From Actinopolyspora xinjiangensis (GTDB lineage: Bacteria > Actinomycetota > Actinomycetes > Mycobacteriales > Pseudonocardiaceae): a stretch of DNA of 64,000 nucleotides. Positions 14,137 through 23,775 of this stretch are shown here, piece after piece (the first letter of the stretch is position 1; each line of letters begins with the position of its first letter). The DNA lies in assembly GCF_900104475.1 (NCBI RefSeq), contig NZ_FNJR01000009.1, positions 1-64,000 on the forward strand, written 5' to 3'. The notes under the pieces were generated by a model. It made no database searches. It was not told where the DNA came from and was given only the letters and a program-made list of their open reading frames with translations. Made by a program: the position numbers and the translations under genes.

Positions 14137-15297
14137 TCACCGTGCGGGCAGCCCGAGCTCCCGGGCGATGAGCATCCGCTGCACCTCGCTGGTTCCCTCA
14201 CCGATCTCCAGGATCTTGGCGTCCCGGTAGAACCGGCCGACCGGGGTCTCGTTCATGAACCCGTACCCGCCGAAGACCTGCGTGGCGTCCCTGGCGTTGT
14301 CCATGGCCGCGTCGGAGGAGGCGAGCTTCGCGATGGCCGCCTGCTTCTGGTACGGCTCGCCGCGCAGCATTCGATCGGCGGCGTCGTAGTAGGCGAGCCT
14401 GGCGGTGTGGGCGCGCAGCTCCATGTCGGCGAGCTTGAACTGGATCGCCTGATTCTCGCCGATCTTGCGCCCGAAGGCGCTGCGCTCGTCCACGTAGCGC
14501 AGGCACTCGTCCACGCAACCCTGCGCCAGCCCCACGCCGAGCGCGGCGATGGCGACGCGTCCCTCGGTGAGTGTGGCCAGGAACTGCGCGTAGCCGCGTC
14601 CGCGCTCGCCCAGCAGGTTCTCGGCGGGAACCCGGCAGTCGTCGAACGCCAGTTCGTGGGTGTCGGAGGCGTTCCAGCCCACCTTGGAGTACTTGGGTGC
14701 CACGGTGAGGCCGGGGGTGCCCGCCGGCACGATGATGGTGGAGATCTCGTTGCCACCGTCGGGCTTGGTGCCGGTGACGGCGGTGACGGTGATGAGCCCG
14801 GTCATGTCCGTGCCCGAGTTGGTGATGAACGCCTTGGAGCCGTTGATCACCCATTCCGAACCCCGCAGCTCGGCGGTGGTGCGGGTGGCTCCGGCGTCGG
14901 AACCGCCGCCGGGTTCGGTGAGGCCGAACGCGCCGAGCATCTCGCCGGAGGCGAGCCCGGGCAGCCACCGCTCGCGCTGCCGCTGGTCGCCGAACCGGTA
15001 GATCGGCATCACACCGAGCGAGACCCCGGCCTCCAGGGTCACCGCCACCGAGGAGTCCACCCGGGCCAGTTCCTCCAGCGCGACGCACAGCGCGAGGTAG
15101 TCGCCGCCCATGCCGCCGTACTCCTCGGCGACCGGCAGCCCGAACAGCCCCATCCGCGCCATGCCCGACACCAGCGGGTACGGGAACTCCTCGCGTTCGT
15201 AGTAGTCACCGATGACCGGCGCCACCTCCTTCGTCGCGAAGGAGCGCACCGACAGCCGCAACTGCTCGTGCTCGTCGTTGAGCCGATAATCCACCAT
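14137..15297 (-). CDS. acyl-CoA dehydrogenase (isovaleryl/short-branched type context)
   Basis: 386 residues, full length for the family. Typical features are the FAD/substrate motifs LTEPGGGSDAG and WVINGSKAFITNSG, CVDECLRYVDERSAFGRKIG, and the C-terminal DATQVFGGYGFMNETPVGR, ending with IGEGTSEVQRMLIARELG, whose Glu occupies the catalytic-base position of the MCAD class. It oxidises an acyl-CoA to the enoyl-CoA, passing electrons to ETF. It follows a biotin-dependent carboxylase pair by 63 bp, so it is the third gene of an operon resembling the leucine/isovalerate pathway, where isovaleryl-CoA dehydrogenase feeds methylcrotonyl-CoA carboxylase. Isovaleryl-CoA specificity is inferred from context. 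Confidence 0.88.
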   Translation of the reverse strand: MVDYRLNDEHEQLRLSVRSFATKEVAPVIGDYYEREEFPYPLVSGMARMGLFGLPVAEEYGGMGGDYLALCVALEELARVDSSVAVTLEAGVSLGVMPIYRFGDQRQRERWLPGLASGEMLGAFGLTEPGGGSDAGATRTTAELRGSEWVINGSKAFITNSGTDMTGLITVTAVTGTKPDGGNEISTIIVPAGTPGLTVAPKYSKVGWNASDTHELAFDDCRVPAENLLGERGRGYAQFLATLTEGRVAIAALGVGLAQGCVDECLRYVDERSAFGRKIGENQAIQFKLADMELRAHTARLAYYDAADRMLRGEPYQKQAAIAKLASSDAAMDNARDATQVFGGYGFMNETPVGRFYRDAKILEIGEGTSEVQRMLIARELGLPAR

Positions 15298-15360
15298 GCC
15301 GACCTCCTGGGGTGGGGCACGGCGGATCGGCGCCGTGCCGGTTCGACTCGCCGGGGAGGG

Positions 15361-17466
15361 TCACTCCCCGCGCGAGGTGTCCTCGTCCGCGGCCACGACC
15401 GCGAGCGACTGTTCCGGATCGACGGTCTGACCCGTCGTGACGTGGACTTCCGTGACGATGCCGTCCACCGGGGAGACGACGGTGTGCTCCATCTTCATCG
15501 CCTCGACCACGAACAGCGGCTGCCCGCTCTTCACGCGCTGTTCCGGTTCGACGTTGCTGACCAGCACCGTTCCGGGCATGGGGCTGACGACCTCGCCGTC
15601 GGTGGCACCGCTCCGGCGGGCGGCGTCGGCCAGCAGCGTGTGCTCGGTCAGCGCCCAGTGGGCGCCGCCTTCGGCCAGGTGGACGGTGCCGTCGCGCACC
15701 ACGTGGTCGTAGCGGTGGGTGCGGTCGTCCAGCGTGACCGAGAGAACCCGCCCGGCGCGGTCAGCGCGCAGCCGGTGCGGCCGAGCGCTCTCCTGCTCAC
15801 CGGAGTGCTCGACCACCACCTCGGCCGCCGTGGAGCGCCCCCGCACCCACACCGTGGTGCGTCCCCCGGCCACCGCGAACCGCCAGTTCATCCAGCCCTG
15901 GCCACCGAGCCGCCAGCCGGTCAGGACGTCCCAGGGATCGCCGGAGGCACCGGTGGCCTCCCGGTCGAGCAGCATCGCGGCGGCGGCCGCGATCAGCACG
16001 TGCTCGGGCGGGCGGTCGTGCGAGTCCTCGACGCCGAGCAGGTTCTCCAGTTCGCGGTCCACCAGCCCGGTGTCCAGTTCGCCCGCCCGCACCTCGGGCT
16101 GGTTCAACAGCGCCCGCAGGAAGACGAGGTTGGTGCCCAGCCCCAGCAGCGAGGTGCCGGCCAGCGCGCCGTCCAGCCTGCGCAGGGCTTCGGAGCGGTC
16201 CCGGCCACTGGCTATCACCTTGGCCAGCATCGGGTCGTAGTCGGTGCCGACGACGCTTCCCGTGCGCACTCCGGAGTCCACCCGGACGCCGCTGCCACGC
16301 GGTTCGCGCGCGTGCAGGACCTCGCCCCCGGTCGGCAGGAAACCGCGCCCGGGGTCCTCGGCGTAGACGCGGGCCTCGACGGCGTGCCCGGCCATGCCGA
16401 GCTCGTGCTGGGCGAAGGGGAACGGCTCGCCCTCGGCGATGCGGACCTGCCACTCGACCAGGTCGATCCCGGCCCCGCCCAACCGGGAGGGGTCCGTCCC
16501 GGACCGCTCCGGCAGCACGGTGACCAGCTCGGTCACGGGGTGCTCTACCTGCAGCCGGGTGTTCATCTCCATGAAGAAGAACTCGTCCGGCCGGTCGGCG
16601 GAGACGATGAACTCCACCGTCCCCGCGCCCACGTAACCGACCGCCCTGGCCGCTTCGACGGCGGCCGAGCCGATCCGCGCCCTGGTGTCGGCGTCGAGCA
16701 GCGGGGAGGGGGCCTCCTCCACGATCTTCTGGTGCCTGCGCTGCAGGCTGCACTCCCGCTCGCCGAGGTGCACCACGTGACCGTGGGAGTCGCCCAGGAC
16801 CTGCACCTCGATGTGACGGGGCCGCGCCACGAACCGCTCCACGAACATGGTGTCGTCGCCGAAGGCGGCGCGGGACTCGCGGCGGGCGGCGGCGATGGCC
16901 TCGTCCAGCTCGTGCTCGTGGTGGACCAGCCGCATCCCCTTGCCGCCACCGCCCGCGGAGGGCTTGAACAGCACCGGAAGCCCGGCTTCCAGCGCCGCGC
17001 GCCGGAGTTCCCCGTCCGAGGCCCCCTCGGCCCCGCTGCCGGGTACCAGTGGCACGCCCGCCTCGGAGACGGTGCGCTTGGCACGGATCTTGTCGCCCAT
17101 GGACTCGATCGCGCTCGCCGACGGGCCGATGAACACCAGCCCCGCCTCCGCGCAGGCCGAGGCGAAGGCCGCGCTCTCGGACAGGAATCCGTAGCCGGGG
17201 TGCACGGCCTGCGCGCCCCGCTCCAGGGCCGCCTCGATCATCCGGTCGACACGCAGGTAGCTCTCGGTCGCCGCGCGCGGGCCGATGCGCACCGCCTCGT
17301 CGGCCTCCGCCACGTGCCGGGCGTCGGCGTCGGCGTCGCTGTGAACCGCTACCGCGCGAACGCCCAGTTCGCGGAGCGTGCGGATGACGCGCACCGCGAT
17401 CTCGCCACGGTTGGCGACCAGCACCGTGTCGAAGCGTCGCACTCGTGATGGCTGGGTTGGGGCCAT
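15361..17466 (-). CDS. acyl-CoA carboxylase alpha subunit (methylcrotonyl-CoA type): biotin carboxylase + BCCP
   Basis: 701 residues. The N-terminal biotin carboxylase has ANRGEIAVRVIRTLRELGVR, HPGYGFLSE, the ATP-grasp loop KPSAGGGGKGMR, and EMNTRLQVEHPVTE. A linker and a C-terminal biotinyl domain with the biotin site EAMKMEH follow. It uses ATP and bicarbonate to charge biotin for the beta subunit encoded 86 bp upstream. ATG 17466 is preceded by a GGAGGGAAGGA stretch. Order beta, alpha, dehydrogenase matches actinobacterial methylcrotonyl-CoA (leucine) clusters; propionyl/acetyl specificity cannot be excluded. HMG-CoA lyase and enoyl-CoA hydratase genes of the pathway are absent here. Confidence 0.9.
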   Translation of the reverse strand: MAPTQPSRVRRFDTVLVANRGEIAVRVIRTLRELGVRAVAVHSDADADARHVAEADEAVRIGPRAATESYLRVDRMIEAALERGAQAVHPGYGFLSESAAFASACAEAGLVFIGPSASAIESMGDKIRAKRTVSEAGVPLVPGSGAEGASDGELRRAALEAGLPVLFKPSAGGGGKGMRLVHHEHELDEAIAAARRESRAAFGDDTMFVERFVARPRHIEVQVLGDSHGHVVHLGERECSLQRRHQKIVEEAPSPLLDADTRARIGSAAVEAARAVGYVGAGTVEFIVSADRPDEFFFMEMNTRLQVEHPVTELVTVLPERSGTDPSRLGGAGIDLVEWQVRIAEGEPFPFAQHELGMAGHAVEARVYAEDPGRGFLPTGGEVLHAREPRGSGVRVDSGVRTGSVVGTDYDPMLAKVIASGRDRSEALRRLDGALAGTSLLGLGTNLVFLRALLNQPEVRAGELDTGLVDRELENLLGVEDSHDRPPEHVLIAAAAAMLLDREATGASGDPWDVLTGWRLGGQGWMNWRFAVAGGRTTVWVRGRSTAAEVVVEHSGEQESARPHRLRADRAGRVLSVTLDDRTHRYDHVVRDGTVHLAEGGAHWALTEHTLLADAARRSGATDGEVVSPMPGTVLVSNVEPEQRVKSGQPLFVVEAMKMEHTVVSPVDGIVTEVHVTTGQTVDPEQSLAVVAADEDTSRGE

Positions 17467-17552
17467 GTCCTTCCCTCCGGGCGGGCCACCCGATCGGGGT
17501 GGCGGGAATCCGTGTGGGCGGGGTCTCCGCCGGTGAACACGCCTGCCTGGGC

Positions 17553-19166
17553 TCACATGCGGAACACGCCGTTGTTCACCTCTTCCAGCGGGGCGTTGCC
17601 CGCGACCGACAGCGACAGCCCGAGCACGTCCCTGGTCTGCTTCGGGTCGATGACTCCGTCGTCCCACAGCCTCGCGGTGGAGTAGTAGGGGTGTCCCTGG
17701 TGCTCGTACTGCTGCCGCACCGGCTCCTTGAACTCCTCCTCGTCGGCCTCCGACCAGTGCTCGCCGCGTTGTTCGAACTGGTCGCGGCGAACCGTGGCCA
17801 GCACCGAGGCGGCCTGCTCGCCGCCCATCACCGAGATGCGGGCGTTCGGCCACATCCACAGGAAGCGGGGCGAGTAGGCGCGGCCGCACATGGAGTAGTT
17901 GCCCGCGCCGAACGAGCCGCCGATGACCACCGTCAGTTTCGGGACGCGGGCGCAGGCCACGGCGGTGACCATCTTGGCGCCGTTCTTGGCGATGCCCCCG
18001 GCCTCGTACTCCTTGCCCACCATGAACCCCGAGATGTTCTGCAGGAACACCAGCGGGATCCGCCGCCGGTCGCAGAGCTGCACGAAGTGGGCGCCCTTGA
18101 GGGCCGACTCGCTGAACAGGATGCCGTTGTTGGCCACGATCCCCACGGGGTGGCCGTGGATCCGGGCGAAGCCCGTCACCAGCGTCTGGCCGTACTCGGC
18201 CTTGAACTCCGAGAACCGGCTGCCGTCGACCACGCGGGCGATGACCTCGCGTACGTCGTACGGGGTGCGGCTGTCGGTGGGCACCACGCCGTAGAGCTGT
18301 TCGGGGTCGGCCGCCGGTGGTTCCACCTCGCTGACGCGCCACGGCCGCTCCGGGGCGGGCGGCAGGGTGCTGACGATGGAGCGCACGATGCGCAGCGCGT
18401 CGGCGTCGTCGGCGGCGAGGTGGTCGGTCACACCCGAGGTGTGCGCGTGCAGCTGCCCACCGCCGAGTTCCTCGGCGGTGACCTCGGCACCGGTCGCGGC
18501 CTTCACCAGCGGGGGGCCGCCCAGGAAGATCGTCCCCTGGTCGCGAACGATCACGGCCTCGTCGCTCATGGCGGGGACGTAGGCACCGCCCGCCGTGCAG
18601 GAGCCGAGCACCGCGGCGATCTGCGGGATGCCGCGCGCGGACATGGTCGCCTGGTTGTAGAAGATCCGGCCGAAGTGCTCGCGGTCGGGGAACACCTCGT
18701 CCTGCATGGGCAGGAAGGCACCGCCGGAGTCGACCAGGTAGACGCAGGGCAGGTTGTTGTGCAGCGCCACTTCCTGGGCGCGCAGGTGCTTCTTGACGGT
18801 GATCGGGTAGTAGGTGCCGCCCTTGACGGTCGCGTCGTTGGCGACCACCACGCACTCCCGGCCGGAGATCCTTCCGACACCGGTGATGATCCCCGCCGAG
18901 GGCGCCTCGTCGTCGTAGAGGCCGTGGGCGGCCATCGGGGACAGTTCGAGCAGCGGGGAGCCGCGGTCCAGCAGGGTCTCCACCCGTTCGCGGGGCAGCA
19001 GCTTGCCGCGTTCGACGTGGCGGCGTCTGGTCTTCTCGGGCCCACCGGCCCGGACCCGTTCGAGACGGGTGTTCAGATCCGCCACGAGCGCGGCGTGTTC
19101 GGCCGTGTAACGCTCGTAGGACTCGGCCGCCGGGTCCACGGCGGTGGACAGCACCGGAGCATCCAT
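17553..19166 (-). CDS. acyl-CoA carboxylase beta subunit (methylcrotonyl-CoA type carboxyltransferase)
   Basis: 537 residues with the two crotonase-like carboxyltransferase halves. Key segments are [20 protein letters not shown], the oxyanion-hole region [40 protein letters not shown], and [20 protein letters not shown]. The [13 protein letters not shown] signature and [19 protein letters not shown] favour the methylcrotonyl-CoA/geranyl-CoA subgroup. It transfers CO2 from biotin to the acyl-CoA. The gene is first in a leftward operon and faces a TetR gene across a palindromic operator. The start at 19166 has a weak ribosome site and is the least certain point. Confidence 0.9.
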   Translation of the reverse strand: MDAPVLSTAVDPAAESYERYTAEHAALVADLNTRLERVRAGGPEKTRRRHVERGKLLPRERVETLLDRGSPLLELSPMAAHGLYDDEAPSAGIITGVGRISGRECVVVANDATVKGGTYYPITVKKHLRAQEVALHNNLPCVYLVDSGGAFLPMQDEVFPDREHFGRIFYNQATMSARGIPQIAAVLGSCTAGGAYVPAMSDEAVIVRDQGTIFLGGPPLVKAATGAEVTAEELGGGQLHAHTSGVTDHLAADDADALRIVRSIVSTLPPAPERPWRVSEVEPPAADPEQLYGVVPTDSRTPYDVREVIARVVDGSRFSEFKAEYGQTLVTGFARIHGHPVGIVANNGILFSESALKGAHFVQLCDRRRIPLVFLQNISGFMVGKEYEAGGIAKNGAKMVTAVACARVPKLTVVIGGSFGAGNYSMCGRAYSPRFLWMWPNARISVMGGEQAASVLATVRRDQFEQRGEHWSEADEEEFKEPVRQQYEHQGHPYYSTARLWDDGVIDPKQTRDVLGLSLSVAGNAPLEEVNNGVFRM

Positions 19167-19239
19167 CTCGCTACCCGCACCTTCCGTTCGGGCGCGGCCG
19201 CGCGGGCGACGCCGATCGGCGGTCACCGCGACGACCAGT

Positions 19240-19283
19240 GTGTTAATGATCGTTAACATCCTGATGTTAACGCTGACTAACAC
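19240..19283. promoter_or_regulatory. 44-bp imperfect palindromic TetR operator
   Basis: The arms 19240-19260 and 19263-19283 are complementary at 18 of 21 positions around a 2-nt centre. The inner part GTTAACATC-CT-GATGTTAAC is perfect. It is strongly AT-rich and lies between the carboxylase operon (start 19166) and the divergent TetR gene (start 19306). It probably binds a TetR dimer or pair of dimers controlling both directions. Confidence 0.85.
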
Positions 19284-19305
19284 AGTTCGTCTAGTATCGG
19301 ATCCG

Positions 19306-19923
19306 ATGACCACCAACAACCCCGGCGGAACCGGGCGCGGCAGCAACGCCCCGTCGAGACGCGAACAGATCCTGAGCGCCGCGGCCGAGCTGTTCGCCCG
19401 CTACGGGTTCCACGGGGTGGGGATCGACGACATCGGAGCGGCCGTCGGGATCTCCGGTCCCGCGCTGTACCGGCACTTCCGCAGCAAGGACGCGATGCTG
19501 GGCGAGATGCTCACCGGCATCAGCGAACGGCTGCTCCACGGCGGCAGGGCCCGGACGGTGAACGCGGGTGACCCGCTCACCGCGCTGGAAGCCCTGGTCG
19601 CCTGGCACGTGGAGTTCGCGCTGACCAACTCGGCACTGATCACCGTGCACCTGCGCGACCTGGACAGCCTCACCGAGCCCGATCGCCACCGGGTGCGGGA
19701 GTTACAGCGCGGCTACGTGGAGGTCTGGGTGGACACCCTGCGGCGGTGCCGCCCCGGCACGGCCGAGCACACCGCCCGCGCCTCGGCCCACGCGGTGCTC
19801 GGGCTGATCAACTCGACGCCCCACAGCGCGCTGCTCGACACGGCGAGGATGTCGGAACTGCTGCACCGGATGGCGATGAACGCCCTGCTTGCCGACCACG
19901 AGGACGGGCACGGCACGAGGTGA
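19306..19923 (+). CDS. TetR regulator of the acyl-CoA carboxylase operon
   Basis: 205 residues. The N-terminal HTH is [20 protein letters not shown], then [20 protein letters not shown] and SKDAMLGEM, the form common in actinobacterial lipid-metabolism regulators; the C-terminal ligand domain is all-helical. A -10-like TAGTAT lies 8-13 nt before ATG 19306 and no Shine-Dalgarno is present, so the mRNA may be leaderless. Divergent position across a large palindrome implies control of the 19166-14137 operon and itself. The effector is likely an acyl-CoA intermediate (inference). Confidence 0.88.
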   Translation: MTTNNPGGTGRGSNAPSRREQILSAAAELFARYGFHGVGIDDIGAAVGISGPALYRHFRSKDAMLGEMLTGISERLLHGGRARTVNAGDPLTALEALVAWHVEFALTNSALITVHLRDLDSLTEPDRHRVRELQRGYVEVWVDTLRRCRPGTAEHTARASAHAVLGLINSTPHSALLDTARMSELLHRMAMNALLADHEDGHGTR

Positions 19924-20033
19924 GTCGCGCACCGCGCGACCAACATCAACCCATCGGGTTAAGAGCACGTTTTGCGAGGTGACCAGACCGGCGCAAGACT
20001 GGACGGGCCGGCCGCCGAGCCGAGGGAGGCAGG

Positions 20034-21764
20034 ATGGCTACGCCCGAGACACAGCCCACACCGGTCCCGACACGCGCGTCCGGCCGACAACGGGCCAGGA
20101 AGGGTTCGGTACTCGTCGCGCTGACCCACACCACCGACCCCAAGCGGATCGGGATCCTCTACCTCACCACGGCCTTCGTGTTCTTCCTCATCGGCGGGCT
20201 GATGGCCATGTTCATCCGGGCCGAGCTCGCCGCGCCCGGAGTCCAGGTGATCTCGCAGGAGCAGTACAACCAGCTGTTCACCATGCACGGCACGATCATG
20301 CTGCTGCTGTTCGCCACCCCGATCCTGTTCGGCTTCGCCAACGTGGTGCTGCCGCTGCAGATCGGCGCTCCCGACGTGGCGTTCCCCCGGCTCAACGCGC
20401 TGTCCTACTGGCTGTTCCTGTTCGGCGGGATAATCGTGATCAGCGGTTTCGTCGCGCCGGGCGGAGCCGCCGACTTCGGCTGGACCGCCTACCCACCGCT
20501 GTCGGAGTTCAACACCGGGATCGGGGGCAACCTGTGGATCACGGGGCTGATCGTCTCCGGGCTGGGCACGATCCTCGGCGCCGTCAACATGATCACTTCG
20601 GTGGTCTGCATGCGCGCGCCCGGCATGACCATGTGGCGGATGCCGATCTTCACCTGGAACATCCTGGTCACCAGCCTGCTGATCCTGATGGCCTTCCCCA
20701 TCCTGACGGCGGCGCTGTTCGGGCTGCTGGCCGACCGGCACCTCGGCGCGCACGTGTTCGACCCCGCCAACGGCGGGGCGATCCTCTGGCAGCACCTGTT
20801 CTGGTTCTTCGGCCACCCCGAGGTCTACATCGTGGCGCTGCCGTTCTTCGGCATCATCACCGAGATCCTGCCGGTGTTCTCCCGTAAGCCGCTGTTCGGC
20901 TACACCGGACTGGTGTACGCCACCTGGACCATCGGCTTCCTGTCCGTTGTGGTCTGGGCCCACCACATGTTCGTCACGGGGGCGGTGCTGCTGCCCTTCT
21001 TCTCCTTCACGACCTTCCTGATCGCGGTGCCCACGGGGATCAAGTTCTTCAACTGGATCGGCACCATGTGGCGCGGACAGCTGACCTTCGAGTCCCCGAT
21101 GCTGTTCAGCGTCGGATTCCTGATCACCTTCCTGTTCGGCGGGCTGACCGGCGTGCTGCTGGCCTCACCGCCGCTGGACTTCCACGTCTCGGACACCTAC
21201 TTCGTGGTCGCGCACTTCCACTACGTGCTGTTCGGCACGATCGTGTTCGCGGTGTTCGCCGGGGTCTACTTCTGGTTCCCCAAGATGACCGGCCGAATGA
21301 TGGACGAACGGCTGGCGAAGGCGCACTTCTGGCTGACCTTCATCGGCTTCCACACCACGTTCCTGGTGCAGCACTGGCTGGGCAACGAGGGCATGCCCCG
21401 GCGCTACGCCGACTACCTGCCCGGCGACGGGTTCACCACGCTCAACGTGATCTCCAGCGCCGGGGCGTTCCTGCTGGGCGCGTCGATGCTGCCGTTCCTG
21501 TACAACGTGTTCAAAAGCTACCGCTACGGCACACGGGTGCACGTGGACGACCCGTGGGGCCACGGCAACTCGCTGGAGTGGGCCACTTCCTGCCCGCCGC
21601 CCAGGCACAACTTCTACGAACTGCCCCGCATCCGTTCCACCCGGCCCGCCTTCGAGCTGCACTACCCGCACATGAGCGAGCGGATGGAGCTGGAGGCCCA
21701 CGTGACCGGGCCGAAGTCCGAACGACGGCGGGACAACGGCGAGGAGGACCACGACGAGCGGTGA
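20034..21764 (+). CDS. ctaD: cytochrome c oxidase subunit I
   Basis: 576 residues with about 12 membrane helices. The haem and CuB ligands are visible: MHGTIM (low-spin haem His), FGHPEVYI with the His-Tyr pair, WAHHMF (CuB histidines), and [10 protein letters not shown] (haem a3 and haem a). It is the catalytic subunit of the aa3 oxidase, reducing O2 at the plasma membrane while pumping protons. ATG 20034 is preceded by GGGAGG. The C-terminal tail is hydrophilic and charged. In actinobacteria ctaD often stands apart from ctaC/ctaE/ctaF, as it does here. Confidence 0.97.
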   Translation: MATPETQPTPVPTRASGRQRARKGSVLVALTHTTDPKRIGILYLTTAFVFFLIGGLMAMFIRAELAAPGVQVISQEQYNQLFTMHGTIMLLLFATPILFGFANVVLPLQIGAPDVAFPRLNALSYWLFLFGGIIVISGFVAPGGAADFGWTAYPPLSEFNTGIGGNLWITGLIVSGLGTILGAVNMITSVVCMRAPGMTMWRMPIFTWNILVTSLLILMAFPILTAALFGLLADRHLGAHVFDPANGGAILWQHLFWFFGHPEVYIVALPFFGIITEILPVFSRKPLFGYTGLVYATWTIGFLSVVVWAHHMFVTGAVLLPFFSFTTFLIAVPTGIKFFNWIGTMWRGQLTFESPMLFSVGFLITFLFGGLTGVLLASPPLDFHVSDTYFVVAHFHYVLFGTIVFAVFAGVYFWFPKMTGRMMDERLAKAHFWLTFIGFHTTFLVQHWLGNEGMPRRYADYLPGDGFTTLNVISSAGAFLLGASMLPFLYNVFKSYRYGTRVHVDDPWGHGNSLEWATSCPPPRHNFYELPRIRSTRPAFELHYPHMSERMELEAHVTGPKSERRRDNGEEDHDER

Positions 21765-21797
21765 AGGCGACAACGGCCTCCTCCACCGCCCGGCACG

Positions 21798-22412
21798 TCA
21801 GCCCCGGTTCGGAACCGAGTCCTCGGAGTCGTGCTCGTCGTCGTCCCGTTCGGAGGAGTTCGGCGGCGGCATCTCCACCCCCGCCGCTTCGAACCGGGAA
21901 GGGTGGGACCTGTTGTTGGACAACGGCTGAACCCGGTTACCGGTGCTGGAGACGCACCCCCTGCCCGGCAACGCCCGACACACCGGGCACTTGACCTGCA
22001 GCACCTGGCGCCGGGCCTTGATGTCCCGGATCGCCTTCTCCGGATCCTGGCCCTTGGCCTCCAGCAGCGCCGCCGTGGCCCGCTCCCAGCCGCGCAGCGA
22101 CTCGGACGCGGAGGGGCGGGGCTTGGACCTGATCTCCGCGCTCTCGGCCTTCTGTATCTGCTGGTTGCGGTACTCCACCCACTCCCGGTGGATCACACTG
22201 GTGGAGACCGAGACCGAGTTCCTGCGGTAGTGCTCGACCACGACGGACTTGGCGAAGTCGGCGGGGATCTCCCCCAGCGCCGCCGCCCACGACTCGGCCG
22301 TCAGATCCGCCTTGCCCTGCTGCTGTTCGGTCTTGGGGTAGGCGAACGGTTCGAAGGACCTGTCGTAGCTGGCGGCGAGTTGGAACAGCTCGGGGAGCTC
22401 GTAGGTTTCCAT
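21798..22412 (-). CDS. hypothetical protein with C-terminal zinc-finger motif
   Basis: 204 residues. The N-terminal ~110 residues are helical. A segment near residues 140-175 reads VKCPVCRALPGRGCVSSTGN and then HPSRFEAAG. This C-x2-C...C...H pattern resembles the short zinc finger (CP-x-C-x-A-x-PG-x-x-C ... HPSR) found in actinobacterial and phage proteins of unknown role. The C-terminus is acidic and disordered. Its start (ATG 22412) overlaps the stop of the upstream gene (TGATG), so the two are translationally coupled and likely act together. Replication or phage-derived roles are possible. Confidence 0.75.
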   Translation of the reverse strand: METYELPELFQLAASYDRSFEPFAYPKTEQQQGKADLTAESWAAALGEIPADFAKSVVVEHYRRNSVSVSTSVIHREWVEYRNQQIQKAESAEIRSKPRPSASESLRGWERATAALLEAKGQDPEKAIRDIKARRQVLQVKCPVCRALPGRGCVSSTGNRVQPLSNNRSHPSRFEAAGVEMPPPNSSERDDDEHDSEDSVPNRG

Positions 22413-23401
22413 CAGACTTCCTCCTCGTCCGACGGGCCGTCGATGTCGACCACGGAGACGTCCTCGGACCGCTCGTGCTCGACCCTCTCACGCATCCTGC
22501 GCTTGTTCTGGGCCGCTACGTAGTGCGCCTGCCTGGGAAGGTCGAAGGCCCGCCGCCCGAAGGAGGGCTCCGGCAGGCAGTCGGGACACTTCCGCACCCG
22601 TCCGTCGTCCTGCTCGATGTAGCCGTTGTCGCACCCGGCGTTACCACAGTGGCCCGGCAGCGGACGGGTGGACGCGCCGGTGGCCTTCTCCTTGGACTCC
22701 GGCAGCGAGAGGTGCCGCGGCCGGGGGCTCCTGGCCGGGGACTCCTTGGCCACCGCCGGGCTCGACGAGGAACCGTCGTAGACGTCCCGGGCCGAGCGCT
22801 GCAGCGCCTCGCCGTAGCACTCGGAGAACCTGCTCGGTGAGGTCTTCTTGCCCAGCCAGATGTTCAGCGCCGCCACGAGGTCCCCGGTGTTGGCGAGCGG
22901 GGACATCTCGCGCTTGGCCCTGATCTCCTCGGCCAGCTGCTTCAGAATCCGGTCGGGGATGGGGTTTTTCTGCTGCTCCGCCCACTGCCGGACCAGGCTC
23001 TCCGAACTCATCGTGTTACCGGAACCGGCCCTGGAACCGGAAGCGCGTTCGGCTTCCCGCGGGGCCTCGGCCTCCCGAGAAGCCGGGGATCTGCCCACCG
23101 GGGCGGTCGCCTCTCGGGCCAGCGCGGTGCGTTCGGCGGGCGCGACGGCGCGGGCGTGCAGGGTCCACTGCACGCCGGTCTCCACCGAGGAACCGGTCAG
23201 CCAGCCGTAACGCTCCAGCTCCGCCACCAGCTCGATGGGATCAGCGGCCCCGGCCGAGGCCAGGTCGCTCAGCCGCAGCCGCCCCTTGGTCTGAATGAGC
23301 GTGAAGGCCGCCCTGGCCTGCAGACTCATGGAGTTGTCCTGAGCCAGCTCGGCCGGAACCGCTACCCAGCCGTCCCAGCCGGCAGACAGCGCACCATCCA
23401 T
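22412..23401 (-). CDS. hypothetical winged-helix / zinc-ribbon protein, replisome-organizer-like
   Basis: 329 residues. The N-terminus (GWVAVPAELAQDNSMSLQAR, then AAFTLIQTKGRLRLSDLA) looks like a winged-helix domain of the kind found in phage and plasmid replication proteins. A long disordered region rich in Ala, Glu, Arg and Ser follows. Near residues 248-276 it has a four-cysteine ribbon: CGNAGCDNGY, then VRKCPDCLPE. ATG 23401 is preceded by a GGAGGA-like site. It is coupled to the next gene by stop-start overlap. It may be a domesticated phage replication module or an uncharacterised chromosomal pair; no other phage genes are nearby. The 374 bp upstream (23402-23775) contain no gene. Confidence 0.7.
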   Translation of the reverse strand: MDGALSAGWDGWVAVPAELAQDNSMSLQARAAFTLIQTKGRLRLSDLASAGAADPIELVAELERYGWLTGSSVETGVQWTLHARAVAPAERTALAREATAPVGRSPASREAEAPREAERASGSRAGSGNTMSSESLVRQWAEQQKNPIPDRILKQLAEEIRAKREMSPLANTGDLVAALNIWLGKKTSPSRFSECYGEALQRSARDVYDGSSSSPAVAKESPARSPRPRHLSLPESKEKATGASTRPLPGHCGNAGCDNGYIEQDDGRVRKCPDCLPEPSFGRRAFDLPRQAHYVAAQNKRRMRERVEHERSEDVSVVDIDGPSDEEEV

Positions 23402-23775
23402 CGGACGACTCCTCCATCGGTGTCACACGCCGTGCCCGGACAAGGCTATACCGAGCGACAGGACACTCGAACAGCGTCACGGCACCCGTCGAACGCTGAC
23501 CCTCCCCGCACGCGGGCAGCACCACCCTGCTCCTTTCGAGTGGGACGACGGCCCCTGGAAGTGGCGCCCTTCATAATCGATGCAGGAACAGGCAGTGCGC
23601 ACTGTAGCGTTGTGCGGGACGGGTCGTGCGACGAGGCGCCACCCGTCCGGGCGTCGAGCCCACGCATCAGTCGACCGCTACCCGATCTCTTGACGGCCCG
23701 CGAAGCCGACAGCACCCGGCTCGCGGCGACCGCAACCCGTCCGGCGTGTCCGCGCTACACCGCAAGGAGAGAGCG

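Noticed and set aside
14407-17448. Very long open frame (~1,000 codons) on the + strand
   Set aside because: It is antisense to the dehydrogenase and carboxylase genes; its composition (His, Gly, Arg, Val runs) is that of the mirror frame of a GC-rich gene.
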